From NCBI GenBank assembly GCA_018266075.1, contig JAFEBB010000048.1, positions 1 through 58,604 on the forward strand: a stretch of 58,604 nt of DNA, read 5' to 3'. The notes under the pieces are model-generated. The model did no database searches. It worked only from the letters and a program-made list of their open reading frames with translations, and had not been told where the DNA came from. Positions within the stretch are counted from its first letter, which is position 1, and each line of letters starts with the position of its first letter. The position numbers and the translations under genes are program-made. Source of the stretch: Deltaproteobacteria bacterium (lineage in GTDB: Bacteria > Myxococcota > Myxococcia > Myxococcales > SZAS-1). This document shows positions 16,685 through 26,598 of the stretch, one piece after another.

Positions 16685-17485
16685 ATGAGTACGTTCACGC
16701 AATCGTTCGGCGACGCGTTTCGGCCACATCGACGCGTGTCGAGCTCCACGCTCTGGCTGCTCGGGGGTGCGCAGCTCGCCATCGCGATGGGGCTCTGGCT
16801 GCGCGCAGGAACTGGCGTGCTGCCCGGTCCGACGGAGGTGATCCGCGCGCTCGGCGACCTCTGGGTCGACGAAGGCCTGGGTCGCGAGCTGGTGGCCAGC
16901 GCGCTCACCTCGCTCGAGGCCGTGGCATTGGCGAGCGCGATCGCGTTGCCGCTCGCCTGGGCGACGGTGTTGCCCGCGCTCCGGCCGCTCGCGGCGCTGC
17001 TCGCCAAGGGCCGGTTCCTGGGTCTGATGGGCTTAACTTTTTTGTTCACATTGCTGACTGGAGGCGGTCATGCGCTGAAGCTCGCGCTGCTCACCTTCGG
17101 GATGGGCGTGTTCCTGGTGACGGGGATGGCGGAAGCCGTGGCGTCGATTCCCAAGGAGAAGCTGGAGCACGCGCGGACGCTGGGGATGTCGGAGTGGCGC
17201 GTGGTGTTCGAGGTCGTCGTGCTCGGCACGGCGCACCAGGCGCTGGAGCTCATCCGGCAGAACGCTGCCATCGGCTGGACGATGGTGACGCTCGTGGAAG
17301 GCCTTTATCGCGGCGAAGGAGGCGTGGGCGCGCTGCTGCTGAACCAGAACAAGCACTTTCACCTGGCCGAGGTCTTCGCGATTCAGCTCTGCATCTTACT
17401 CGTGGGACTCGCTCAGGACGCGGCGCTGGTCGCCGTGCGACGCGGGCTCTGTCCGTACGCGGAGCTCGCGCGGGAGAGGAGGTAG
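16685..17485 (+). CDS. ABC transporter permease, NitT/TauT type
   Basis: A 266-residue inner-membrane permease with about six hydrophobic segments. It shows the family's early GTGVLPGPTEVIRAL segment and the cytoplasmic EAA loop, here IPKEKLEHARTLGMSEWRVVFEVV (about residues 155-180), which contacts the ATPase. The C-terminal part, RQNAAIGWTMVTLVEG, is typical of SsuC/TauC-like subunits. AGGGAGCGG precedes the ATG. The stretch at 17032-17058 (encoding LTFLFTLLT) uses rare AT-rich codons, including TTA and a run of six T. It stops 6 bp before the ATPase gene. Confidence 0.88.
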   Translation: MSTFTQSFGDAFRPHRRVSSSTLWLLGGAQLAIAMGLWLRAGTGVLPGPTEVIRALGDLWVDEGLGRELVASALTSLEAVALASAIALPLAWATVLPALRPLAALLAKGRFLGLMGLTFLFTLLTGGGHALKLALLTFGMGVFLVTGMAEAVASIPKEKLEHARTLGMSEWRVVFEVVVLGTAHQALELIRQNAAIGWTMVTLVEGLYRGEGGVGALLLNQNKHFHLAEVFAIQLCILLVGLAQDAALVAVRRGLCPYAELARERR

Positions 17486-17491
17486 TTCGCC

Positions 17492-18301
17492 ATGATTGCC
17501 AACGTCGAATATCGCGAGGTGCTGCTGCGCGCGGACCAGCTCTCGCTCACGCTCGGTGGCCGGCCGGTGTTGCGCGAGGTGAGCTTCGAGGTGCGCGACA
17601 TCGTTCGGCCGGGCTGCATCACCGGTCAGGTCGTCGCGCTGCTGGGTCCGAGCGGCATGGGCAAGACGCAGCTCTTCCGCGTGCTGGCCGGCCTGCAGGA
17701 CGCCGATGCAGGACAGGTGCTGGTCGATGTGGCGCAGCATCCCGTGCGTGTGGGTCAGGTGGGCGTGGTGGCACAGGCGTATCCGCTCTTCGAGCACCGG
17801 ACGGTGCTGGGCAACCTGCTCGTCGCGGGCCGAACCGCAGACCGCGAGGCGCGTGCGCGCAAGCTGCTCGAGCGCTTCGGGCTCGCGCAGCACGCCGAAC
17901 GTTGGCCGCTGGAGCTCTCGGGTGGGCAGCGCCAGCGGGTGGCGATCGCGCAGCAGTTCATGTGCAGCGAGCACCTGCTGCTCATGGACGAGCCGTTCTC
18001 GGGGTTGGATCCGCTGGCTGTCGAGGAGGTGTGTGCGCTCATTCGCGAGGTGGCGAGCCAGGACGAGCTGAACACCATCGTGATCGTCACGCACGACATC
18101 GCTGCGGCGCTCTCGGTGGCAGATCACGTGTGGCTGCTGGGGCGCGACCGCGATGCGAAGGGTGAGCCGATTCCCGGCGCGCGAATCCAAGCGACGTTCG
18201 ACCTGGTGGAGCGAGGGCTCGCGTGGCGCACAGATGGTTTGAGGTCAAACGAGTTTCAGCAGCTCGAGCAGGAGATTCGCGAGGCGTTCAAGCGCCTCTG
18301 A
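17492..18301 (+). CDS. ABC transporter ATP-binding protein
   Basis: A 269-residue ATPase with a full motif set: GPSGMGKT (Walker A, about residue 52), a Q-loop in VVAQAYPLF, LSGGQRQR (signature), LLLMDEPFSGLD (Walker B and D-loop) and VTHD (switch His). It is closest in pattern to nitrate/taurine-type subunits. A ~20-residue insert near residues 35-45 (VRDIVRPGCITGQ) precedes Walker A. AGGAGG lies within the end of the permease gene, 6 bp upstream, so the two are translationally linked. It powers the transporter whose permease and tethered receptor are encoded just upstream. Confidence 0.92.
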   Translation: MIANVEYREVLLRADQLSLTLGGRPVLREVSFEVRDIVRPGCITGQVVALLGPSGMGKTQLFRVLAGLQDADAGQVLVDVAQHPVRVGQVGVVAQAYPLFEHRTVLGNLLVAGRTADREARARKLLERFGLAQHAERWPLELSGGQRQRVAIAQQFMCSEHLLLMDEPFSGLDPLAVEEVCALIREVASQDELNTIVIVTHDIAAALSVADHVWLLGRDRDAKGEPIPGARIQATFDLVERGLAWRTDGLRSNEFQQLEQEIREAFKRL

Positions 18302-18325
18302 CGCTGTCGGAAGGAGGTTGGTGCC

Positions 18326-19219
18326 ATGACTACGACTCTCGTCAATCGGTGCATCCGCTCTGCGGCCGTGCACCCGGCGCACCTGCTCTCGGGCACGACT
18401 GCGGGCCTCATCGCCGCGCTCGTGTGGAACCCGCTACCCATCGCGCTGTTCGCGGTCGGCTCGGGCATCTGGCTCACGCACGCGGCCACGTCGCTCGGCT
18501 ATGCGAAGCGCTTGCTGCAAGCGGAGGCCGACGCGCGCGATGACGCCGCTCGCCGGACGCGCAAGGCGCACTTCGACGCGCTCGCGCTGCAACTGCTGCA
18601 GCCGCCGTTCTCGGGCTGGGTGAAGCACGGCGCCCTGCCCGACTACGCCAACCGCTACCGCGAGCTGGAGCTCACGGGCATGCGGATCGCGGAGGCCGTC
18701 GTGGGTCGGCCGGAGCTCGCGTACGAGTGGACGCTCGACCTGAAGCTCGAGGTGAACCGTCTGCTGGAGACGTACCTCGCGCTGGCGCGTGCGCGGCTCT
18801 CGCAGCTCGATCTGCTCTGTGGCGGCGACGTGCAGACCACGCCGCGCGCGCCGGGCGTCGAGGGGCGGCTCGCCGAGGCCGACAAGGAGATCGCCCGACT
18901 GCGTGCGCTCGCTGACCAGGAGCCTGCGGCTGCGGAGATTCGCCGGTCGCACCTCGAGGTCCTCGAGCGTCGCAAGGTGCAGCTCCAGACCTGCGCGGCT
19001 CGTGATGCGCGGCTCGCGGCTCAGATGGAAGCGCTCGTCGACGTCTTTCGCTTCCTGCTCGAGCGCGTGAGCGGCGCCGACGTCGACAGCGCAGGCATCA
19101 CCGAGTACCTGGGCGGCGTGCTCACCCAGGTGCAGGAGGCGCAGCGCTGGGCCGAGGTGGCGCCCGTGGCTCCGGAGGCAACGCCGCTTCGCCAGCCCGA
19201 GCGCGCGCCAATGCATTGA
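18326..19219 (+). CDS. Membrane-anchored coiled-coil protein, last gene of the ABC/OmpA operon
   Basis: A 297-residue protein with AAGGAGG 8 bases before the ATG. Residues ~15-60 form two closely spaced membrane helices (LLSGTTAGLIAALVW and IALFAVGSGIWLTHAA). The rest is long, charged and helical, with coiled-coil character (RLAEADKEIARLRALADQE and ERRKVQLQTC). This plan resembles XpaC-type ('5-bromo-4-chloroindolyl phosphate hydrolysis') proteins, which occur beside tethered receptor/ABC genes together with TelA in toxic-anion resistance clusters. No TelA gene is present here. The XpaC assignment is an inference from layout, not a motif match. Confidence 0.6.
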   Translation: MTTTLVNRCIRSAAVHPAHLLSGTTAGLIAALVWNPLPIALFAVGSGIWLTHAATSLGYAKRLLQAEADARDDAARRTRKAHFDALALQLLQPPFSGWVKHGALPDYANRYRELELTGMRIAEAVVGRPELAYEWTLDLKLEVNRLLETYLALARARLSQLDLLCGGDVQTTPRAPGVEGRLAEADKEIARLRALADQEPAAAEIRRSHLEVLERRKVQLQTCAARDARLAAQMEALVDVFRFLLERVSGADVDSAGITEYLGGVLTQVQEAQRWAEVAPVAPEATPLRQPERAPMH

Positions 19220-19256
19220 GCGTGAGAGAATGGACGCCTCGCTCGGAGCGATTCGA

Positions 19257-19660
19257 ATGACGCGCGTCCTCCTCACGATCCTCGCCTTCTCCCTCGCCGC
19301 GGCGCCCGCGCTCGGCGAGGAGAAGGAGGGCTTCAAGCTCATCAAGTCCAGCGAGCTGCAGAAGATGATGAAGACGCCGGGCAGCCGCGTGGCCGTCTAC
19401 GACGCGAACTGGGAAGGCATCCGCGAGAAGTGGGGGATGATCCCCGGAGCAAAGCCGCTCTCGAAGTTCGAGTTCGATGCGTCGAAGGAGCTGCCCGCCG
19501 ACAAGAGCACGCCGCTCGTCTTCTATTGCGGCAACCTGCACTGCACCGCGTCGCACCACGCGGCCGGCATCGCGACCAAGGCGGGCTTCACCGACGTGAG
19601 CGTGCTCTCCGACGGCATCATGGGCTGGGCGCGCTCGGGCAAGCCGGTCGTCCATCCGAA

Positions 19661-19664
<4 letters not shown>
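19257..19664 (+). CDS. Secreted rhodanese-like protein
   Basis: A 135-residue protein with a signal peptide (MTRVLLTILAFSLAAAPALG, cleaved near residue 20). The rhodanese fold is shown by VAVYDAN near the start, the active-site strand and loop LVFYCGNLHCTAS (candidate catalytic Cys), and the end segment VLSDGIMGWARSGKPV. Such periplasmic single-domain rhodaneses are thought to move sulfane sulfur or to act as redox sensors. The start at 19257 gives a good signal peptide; an earlier ATG at 19230 would add nine residues. Its stop overlaps the GTG of the helicase gene (GTGA). Confidence 0.8.
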
Positions 19665-21031
<1,367 letters not shown>

Positions 21032-21077
21032 CGCCCTTCGCGGAAGTTGCGCCCCCAGAGTCGTCCGGGCTACACCG

Positions 21078-21099
21078 CCCCGAAACGCACCTTTCGGGG
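21078..21099 (+). promoter_or_regulatory. Hairpin overlapping the lipoprotein ribosome site
   Basis: CCCCGAAA (21078-21085) and TTTCGGGG (21092-21099) form a perfect 8-bp stem with a 6-base loop, ending 8 bp before the ATG at 21108. The only Shine-Dalgarno-like bases, GGGGA (21096-21100), lie in its 3' arm, so the hairpin could mask the start, or it may simply be the terminator of the helicase gene. Confidence 0.5.
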
Positions 21100-21107
21100 A
21101 CCCTTCC

Positions 21108-22862
21108 ATGCGCCACCTGAACCGCCTCGCCTGCGCCGCTGCGCTGGCCTTCGCCGCCGGCTGCTCTTCGGGCGGCAAGTCCAGCTCCAGCTCGAGCAGC
21201 AGCGGCACGTCGACGACCACGACCACCGTCTCCAGCGCGTCGTCGTCGAGCAGCTCGACCACCTCGTCGAGCTCCAGCAGCAGCGGCTCGACCACGGCGT
21301 CGAGCAGCAGCTCTACGTCGAGCAGCAGCGGGTCGTCGACGGCGACCAGCACCTCGTCGAGCAGCAGCGCCTCGTCGAGCACGGGATCGACCGGGACCTC
21401 GTCGTCGAGCACCGGTTCGAGCGGCTCCAGCGGCGGCACCACCAGTGGCCCGCTCACCTTCCCGGAGTTCTGCGCCCAGGCGCAGACGACCGCGTGCAGC
21501 CGGCTCCAGGGCTGCGGAGTGCTGGACCCGACCTCGACCAACTGCGCGGAGGTGGGTACCTATGACGTCTTCGGCTGCAACGGGGACACGGGCGCGCGCA
21601 TCGCCAGCGGCCTCGACACCTTCGACGATGTGGCCGGCCAGGCCTGCCTCACCGCGCTCGCGGGCACCGGCTGCGACGCTGCCACGCTGACCGCGGTGTC
21701 CGCGGCGTGCACCCGGCTGCGCAAGGCCAACGTTCAGGTTGGCGGCTACTGCATCGACGACAGCGACTGCGTGTTCCCCGATGCAGGCCCGTACGCCTTC
21801 TTCAACAGCTCGGCCACGCCCACCTGCCAGGTCACCAACGCCGACGTGGCCTGCGGCGGCACCTGCATCTACGGCGTGCAGCCGGGCGACCTCTGCTCGA
21901 TCTGGCAGCCGGGCATGGGCTGCGTGGGCGGCGACTGCGTGCTCACCGCGCCCAGCGACGGCGGCTCCTCGGCCTGGACCTGCATCGGCTACGTGGAGAC
22001 CGCCGGCGCCGACTGCACGCCCGGCACCCTCGACTGCGATCCTTCGCTCTTCTACTGCTCCACGCCGACCGACGGCGGCGGCACGGTGGGCGCGTGCTTG
22101 CCCCTGGTGGCCGATGGCGGCGCGTGCAACACCTACGACGTCAGCTCGGGGCTAAGCACGCCCTGCGGCGCGAACGAGTTCTGTCAGAGCGTCGACGGCG
22201 GCAACAGCACCTGCGTCCCGGCGGGCAAGCCGGGCGACGTCTGCGACACGGCGCAGCTCCTCCCGTGCGGCGCGTTCCAGGGTTGCAACCCGATCTCCCT
22301 CGTCGATGGTGGCGTGATCACCGCGTGCACCGGCATCCAGGTCAACCTGGGCGGTCGCTGCAGCCCGCAGCTCGGCGTCAATTGCGAAGGGCAGATGACC
22401 TGCACCGACGCCCTGGACGGCATCTGCAAGCTGCCGGGCCTGGAGGGCGACGCGTGCGGCGCGAGCGGTCCGGGCTGCTTCTGGAACTTCATCTGCGCGC
22501 CCGGCAGCGACGGCGGCAACGTCTGTCAGTCGCTCCCCACGCAAGGCCAGCCCTGCAACGCCAACAACGCCTGCGCCCCGCTCCTGGTGTGCGCCGCCGG
22601 TGGCGACGGTGGCACGGTCTGCGTCTCCCAGGAGTTGATCGGCCAATCCTGCGATCTGAACACGTACATGCCCTGCGGCGACGGCTACTGCGCGGAGTTC
22701 ACCGATGGCGGCGCCGCGTGCATGCCGCTGATTCCCCTGGGGCAGCCGTGTGACGTGAACCAGTCCAACAACCCGTGCGCCTCCAACGGCTTCTGCTCGA
22801 CCACCTGGTACCAGAGCGACGGCGGCGCGCTCTGCACGGGCTTCTGCCAGCAGCCCACATGA
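21108..22862 (+). CDS. Ser/Thr-linker, Cys-rich lipoprotein inserted between XPB and Bax1 genes
   Basis: A 584-residue lipoprotein: MRHLNRLACAAALAFAAGC has a Lys/Arg-type N-region, a hydrophobic core and lipobox (A-A-G-C). Residues ~20-115 are almost only Ser, Thr and Gly. A helical segment follows (EFCAQAQTTACSRLQGCGV), then ~400 residues with some 40 Cys in repeats such as CVGGDCVLT, SDGGxxCxxL and AxGxPCD, akin to disulfide-rich Myxococcota surface proteins. Function is unknown. Its last base is 1 bp from the bax1 ATG, so the two are translated together. Confidence 0.78.
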   Translation: MRHLNRLACAAALAFAAGCSSGGKSSSSSSSSGTSTTTTTVSSASSSSSSTTSSSSSSSGSTTASSSSSTSSSSGSSTATSTSSSSSASSSTGSTGTSSSSTGSSGSSGGTTSGPLTFPEFCAQAQTTACSRLQGCGVLDPTSTNCAEVGTYDVFGCNGDTGARIASGLDTFDDVAGQACLTALAGTGCDAATLTAVSAACTRLRKANVQVGGYCIDDSDCVFPDAGPYAFFNSSATPTCQVTNADVACGGTCIYGVQPGDLCSIWQPGMGCVGGDCVLTAPSDGGSSAWTCIGYVETAGADCTPGTLDCDPSLFYCSTPTDGGGTVGACLPLVADGGACNTYDVSSGLSTPCGANEFCQSVDGGNSTCVPAGKPGDVCDTAQLLPCGAFQGCNPISLVDGGVITACTGIQVNLGGRCSPQLGVNCEGQMTCTDALDGICKLPGLEGDACGASGPGCFWNFICAPGSDGGNVCQSLPTQGQPCNANNACAPLLVCAAGGDGGTVCVSQELIGQSCDLNTYMPCGDGYCAEFTDGGAACMPLIPLGQPCDVNQSNNPCASNGFCSTTWYQSDGGALCTGFCQQPT

Positions 22863-22863
22863 C

Positions 22864-24093
22864 ATGCTGACGGCGGATCTGCTGCGCGCGCGGCGTCGCG
22901 GCGATGAAGTTCGGCCACTCTGGGTCGACGCGGAGAGCCCCGCGGAGCAGGCGCGCGCGCAGGCCCTCGTGTCGCTGTTTCAAGCGCATGTGGGCCAGTC
23001 GCGCGGCGCGCTCGACGACGCCATCGCTGACCTCGTCGGCGAGGACACCGACTACCTGCTCCACCGCGGGCTGGCGAAGCTGCTCTTCGATCGCAGCGAG
23101 TTCGAGACGCAGTCGTCGCTGGATCCGGTTGAGCTGCGCCGGCGCGTCTTCGAGCGCGCGCGGGCGCACCACCCGGTGGCGCAGCACGCGGGCGATCCGC
23201 TGCATCCGACGACGCGCGCGCAGGTGCTGGCCGACGTGGCCGCCGAGCTGAAGCTGGACGCCTCGGATGTCGAGCGCGCGCTCTACGCCGACCTCGATCG
23301 GGAGCAGGTGCTCCAGACCTTCGAGCCCATCGACGCGAAGGCGCTCCTGCAGCGCTACGACGTGGCGCTCGCGCAGGCCATGCTGCTGCGCGCGAGCTCG
23401 GTGACCATCACCATCGCTCCAGGCGATCCCAAGCGCTACCGGCAGCTCTTTCGCTTCATCAAGTTCTACGGGCTCATCCACACGGCGACGGGCGATCGTC
23501 GGCGCGGCTACGAGGTCACGCTCGACGGGCCAATGAGCCTGTTCCAGCTCACGAGCAAGTACGGCCTCAAGCTCGCCGAGTTCTTGCCGGCGCTGCTGCT
23601 CTGTGAAGGCTGGACGCTCCGCGCGCGCGTGCTCTGGGGCAAGGAGCGGCGTCAGGCGAACTTCGAGCTCACCCCCGCGGCGGGGCTGCGCTCGCACTAT
23701 CCGGATCGCGGCGTGTACGTGACCGAAGAGGAGCGCGGGCTCGTCGAGCGCTTCGAGGCGCTGGAGTCGCCGTGGAAGATCGATCGGCGAACGGAGCTCG
23801 TGGATCTCGATGGCCAGGGCGTGCTGGTGCCGGATCTCGTCTTCAAGAATCGGGACGACGGCCGCGAGGCGCTGCTGGAGCTGGTCGGCTTCTGGCGAAA
23901 GGGCTACCTGGCGTCGCGGCTGGAGTTGTTGCGCGCGCACGGGCCGAAGAACCTGGTGCTCGCGGTGTCGAAGAAGCTCGCGGGCACGCGCGAGAAGCTC
24001 GGCGAGCTGCCCGGTGAGGTCGTCCTCTTCAGCGACGTGATCCGAGCCAAACAGGTGCTCGAGGCCGTCGAGCGCGTGGCCGTGCGGCCATAA
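22864..24093 (+). CDS. Bax1-like nuclease (DUF790), XPB partner
   Basis: A 409-residue protein of the DUF790/Bax1 family. The N-terminal helical part begins MLTADLLRARRRGDEVRPLWV, as in the family. The C-terminal nuclease core shows VPDLVF (about residue 322) and LLELVGFWRKGY (about 341), the D...E-x-V pattern of a PD-(D/E)XK site, followed by a KNLVLAVSKKLAGT strand. In archaea Bax1 binds XPB and cleaves beside DNA bubbles as part of a nucleotide-excision-like system. Here it starts 1 bp after the lipoprotein stop and has no evident ribosome site of its own. Confidence 0.88.
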   Translation: MLTADLLRARRRGDEVRPLWVDAESPAEQARAQALVSLFQAHVGQSRGALDDAIADLVGEDTDYLLHRGLAKLLFDRSEFETQSSLDPVELRRRVFERARAHHPVAQHAGDPLHPTTRAQVLADVAAELKLDASDVERALYADLDREQVLQTFEPIDAKALLQRYDVALAQAMLLRASSVTITIAPGDPKRYRQLFRFIKFYGLIHTATGDRRRGYEVTLDGPMSLFQLTSKYGLKLAEFLPALLLCEGWTLRARVLWGKERRQANFELTPAAGLRSHYPDRGVYVTEEERGLVERFEALESPWKIDRRTELVDLDGQGVLVPDLVFKNRDDGREALLELVGFWRKGYLASRLELLRAHGPKNLVLAVSKKLAGTREKLGELPGEVVLFSDVIRAKQVLEAVERVAVRP

Positions 24094-24101
24094 CCGTTCG
24101 G

Positions 24102-25691
24102 TTAATGCTTCGCCCTCTGCTGCTTGGCGATCTCGGCAGCGACGGTCTTCATCGCGTCGATGGGCCGCCGATCACCGGGCATCAGCTTCGACGCCTGGCG
24201 GTAGCTCGCGTCCGCGCGGTCGAGCCGGCCCGCCCAGTGGTGGATGTCGGCCATCACCAGCAACGTCTCGCCGTTCGCGGGCTCGATGCGCAGGGCCTCG
24301 TCGAGCTCGACCAGCGCTTGCTTCTCGCCGCCGCGCGGGTCGGCGAGGAAGCGCGCGTGCGCCAGCTTCACCTTGTACAGCACCTTGCGCGGATCGCACG
24401 CGGCCGCGAACTCCAGGAACTCGATGGCCGCGCGGTGATCGCCCGAGTTGATGCGCTTCATGCCCTCTTCGAACTGGCGCGGGCCGTCGAGCATGTCGGT
24501 CTTGATGCTGAAGTCTGTGCTGCGCTTGCGCGCCTGGATCTCCTTCGCCGACGCACGCCGCTTGAGGATCGCCGACTTCTGCTCGGGATCCATGAGCGCC
24601 ACGTACGCGCGCGCGCCCGCGAGGAAGAGATCGCGCGCCTTCTCCTGCAGCGCCGCGAGTTCTCCGTCCTTGAAGCGCCAGGGCGCGAACCGCTCGCTCC
24701 ACATCATGAACGCCTCGCGCACCTCGGCGCTCGACGACTGCTCGTGCAACTCGAAGAGCTCGAGCGCGTCGCGCGTGCGGTAGCTCAGGTAGGCCGCCGT
24801 CACGTCATTGCGGAGCTTCTCCATCTCGTCGGCGCTCGGCGCGCGCGAGGTGACAGCCGCCGACGAGGCTGGCGCAGCCGCTGGCGCAGCCGCGGGCGCA
24901 GCCACCGGCGCAGCGACAGGCGCCGGCGCGGGCTTCTCCTCGGGCACCTGGCTCGCCGCGGCCACGTAGCCCAGCACGTGCAGCGCGTAGAGCTTGCGGA
25001 GCAATTCCTCCGGACTGAGGTCGAGCAGCGCCACGAGCAGGTCCAGCTTGGGGCGCTTCTTCAGCTCTTGCATGATCCGCGCGTCCTTCGCGGGCAGCTT
25101 GAGCGCGGTCAGCGGGTGCGGCGGCTTGGGAACGAGCGCGAGCGCCACGCTCGACAGCTCGCGCGTGCGGAGCTCAGCCTCCGCGAGCGGCGAGAACGTC
25201 GACGCGCCGGTGAACACCAGCTGCGGCAGGTTCACGCGCAGGGGCTGCTTCACCTCGGGCGCCTCGGGCAGGACCTTGAAGCTCGCGTTGGCCCACGTGT
25301 CGCAGAAGCAGTCGAGCAGCTTGTGCGCGAGGTTCTGCTGCAGCAGCTTGAAGAGCTCGAACGGCTGGATGAGCTGCAGCCGAAGCAGCGTCTGCTCGAT
25401 GCGCTCGTCGGTGATGACCGATTCGTTCAGCGCCTTTTGATACGAGGCCTCGTCGAGCTTGCCCTTCTCCACGAGGAAGCGGCCGGGTGTCTCGTGGAGC
25501 AGGTTCGACTCGCAGTCCACGGGCAGGCCGTCCTCGAGCGCGATGCGCTTCACGAACTGACGCGCCTTGAGCTCGATCGTCGCGGTCCGCTCGGCGGCGA
25601 AGAGCGCCTGGAGCAGCACGGGAAACGGCGTCTGCGCGAGGCTGCCCTGGTGCGCCTTGCCGAGCTCCTGCAGTTCCTTGTTGTCGATCAT
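24102..25691 (-). CDS. DUF4388 - J-like - TPR protein
   Basis: A 529-residue cytoplasmic protein. The N-terminal region (about 1-110) has the DUF4388 (PATAN-type) pattern, with SLAQTPFPVLLQALFAAE and TATIELKA. Residues ~225-280 are an Ala/Pro linker. A small helical J-like domain follows (ALELFELHEQSSSAEVREAFM with a trailing WSERFAP), and TPR-type helices fill the C terminus (LVMADIHHWAGRLDRADASYRQASKL). Such proteins act as myxobacterial gliding/signalling scaffolds. The ATG at 25691 overlaps the stop of the upstream MEMO-like gene as ATGA. The longer frame to 25724 lies inside that gene. Confidence 0.8.
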   Translation of the reverse strand: MIDNKELQELGKAHQGSLAQTPFPVLLQALFAAERTATIELKARQFVKRIALEDGLPVDCESNLLHETPGRFLVEKGKLDEASYQKALNESVITDERIEQTLLRLQLIQPFELFKLLQQNLAHKLLDCFCDTWANASFKVLPEAPEVKQPLRVNLPQLVFTGASTFSPLAEAELRTRELSSVALALVPKPPHPLTALKLPAKDARIMQELKKRPKLDLLVALLDLSPEELLRKLYALHVLGYVAAASQVPEEKPAPAPVAAPVAAPAAAPAAAPASSAAVTSRAPSADEMEKLRNDVTAAYLSYRTRDALELFELHEQSSSAEVREAFMMWSERFAPWRFKDGELAALQEKARDLFLAGARAYVALMDPEQKSAILKRRASAKEIQARKRSTDFSIKTDMLDGPRQFEEGMKRINSGDHRAAIEFLEFAAACDPRKVLYKVKLAHARFLADPRGGEKQALVELDEALRIEPANGETLLVMADIHHWAGRLDRADASYRQASKLMPGDRRPIDAMKTVAAEIAKQQRAKH

Positions 25692-26566
25692 GGCTGGACC
25701 TCGACGAGCGCGCCGGCGACCCACGTCGGATCCGGGGCGCCGAGCACGTCGCCGTAGGGCACGAGCTCACACGCGTGGATCGTGTACCGCGAGAACGGCC
25801 GCAACTCCATCAGCACCGGGCCGACGTCGCGGAAGTCGCTGCGCTCGGCGAGCGTGTGGGCCTGGAAGTCGGCGTAGCGGCGCTCGCTCAGGAGTTGGAA
25901 GCTCTTCTCAATCGACGCCCGCGCCTTAACGACTGTGTCATGGGATTCGCGCGGCATGCAGCGGTCGACCGGCGTCTCGTAGCCGCGGCCGTGGTGGATG
26001 GGATCGGTGGTCGCGACCACGGGCATGCGGTCCCGCTCGCGCCCCAAAGCCATGCCGGTGAACCCGAAGTCGGCGTTCTCCGCCACGTCGAGAAACCCGA
26101 CCGGATCGTCGCCGACGAGAAACGGGTACCACTTCATGACCTTCGGAGCCGGACGACCAGAGCGAGCGGCCGCGCGCTCGAGCAGCGCTTCGAAGCCATC
26201 GAGCGAGAACTCTTCGACCCAGTGGCGACCCGACGCATATGGCCCATGCATTCGCCGCAAAGCCTTCCGTGCGGTGGCATCCCCAGCACGCGCTGCTTCG
26301 ACCTGCTCCCGATCCTGTTCTCGAGCCCCGTGCAACACACCGAGCGCACGAACCGTGGGCGCGCCGCTCTCGACGACGGCGCGCGCCACCGCAGCCACGA
26401 GCTCGCCCGTGTGCGACAGCCGCGTGTGCGGAAAGACGAGCGCGCCGTTCTCCGGCAGCTTCACCTTCGGCGCCTTCTCGAAGAGCGCGTCCAGGCCGCG
26501 CTCGCCCAGCGCGATGCGCTCGTTGGCGTAGAAGGCCTTCCACTGCTTCGCCGTCAGCGTGGGCAC
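25688..26566 (-). CDS. Divergent MEMO-like protein
   Basis: A 292-residue protein with the MEMO (UPF0103, 'AmmeMemoRadiSam B') order: VFPHTRLSHTGELVAAVA corresponds to the APHAGYxYSG strand, ALGVLHG to the ILGPxH region, WYPFLVGDD to PVLVG, VVATTDPIHHGRGY to VxSSDFxHxG, and WVAGALVEV to the terminal YAAGAL. Two of the usual metal-ligand His positions are kept (in FPHT and DPIHHG); the LGPSHH one is altered to LHGAR. No AMMECR1 or radical-SAM partner is present. A GTG start is used. Divergent by 32 bp from the AAA+/RF2 fusion gene and coupled (ATGA) to the DUF4388 gene. The alignment is by eye. Confidence 0.6.
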   Translation of the reverse strand: MPTLTAKQWKAFYANERIALGERGLDALFEKAPKVKLPENGALVFPHTRLSHTGELVAAVARAVVESGAPTVRALGVLHGAREQDREQVEAARAGDATARKALRRMHGPYASGRHWVEEFSLDGFEALLERAAARSGRPAPKVMKWYPFLVGDDPVGFLDVAENADFGFTGMALGRERDRMPVVATTDPIHHGRGYETPVDRCMPRESHDTVVKARASIEKSFQLLSERRYADFQAHTLAERSDFRDVGPVLMELRPFSRYTIHACELVPYGDVLGAPDPTWVAGALVEVQP

Positions 26567-26598
26567 AACCAGAGCCTACCGCGTATCATGCCGGCGCC

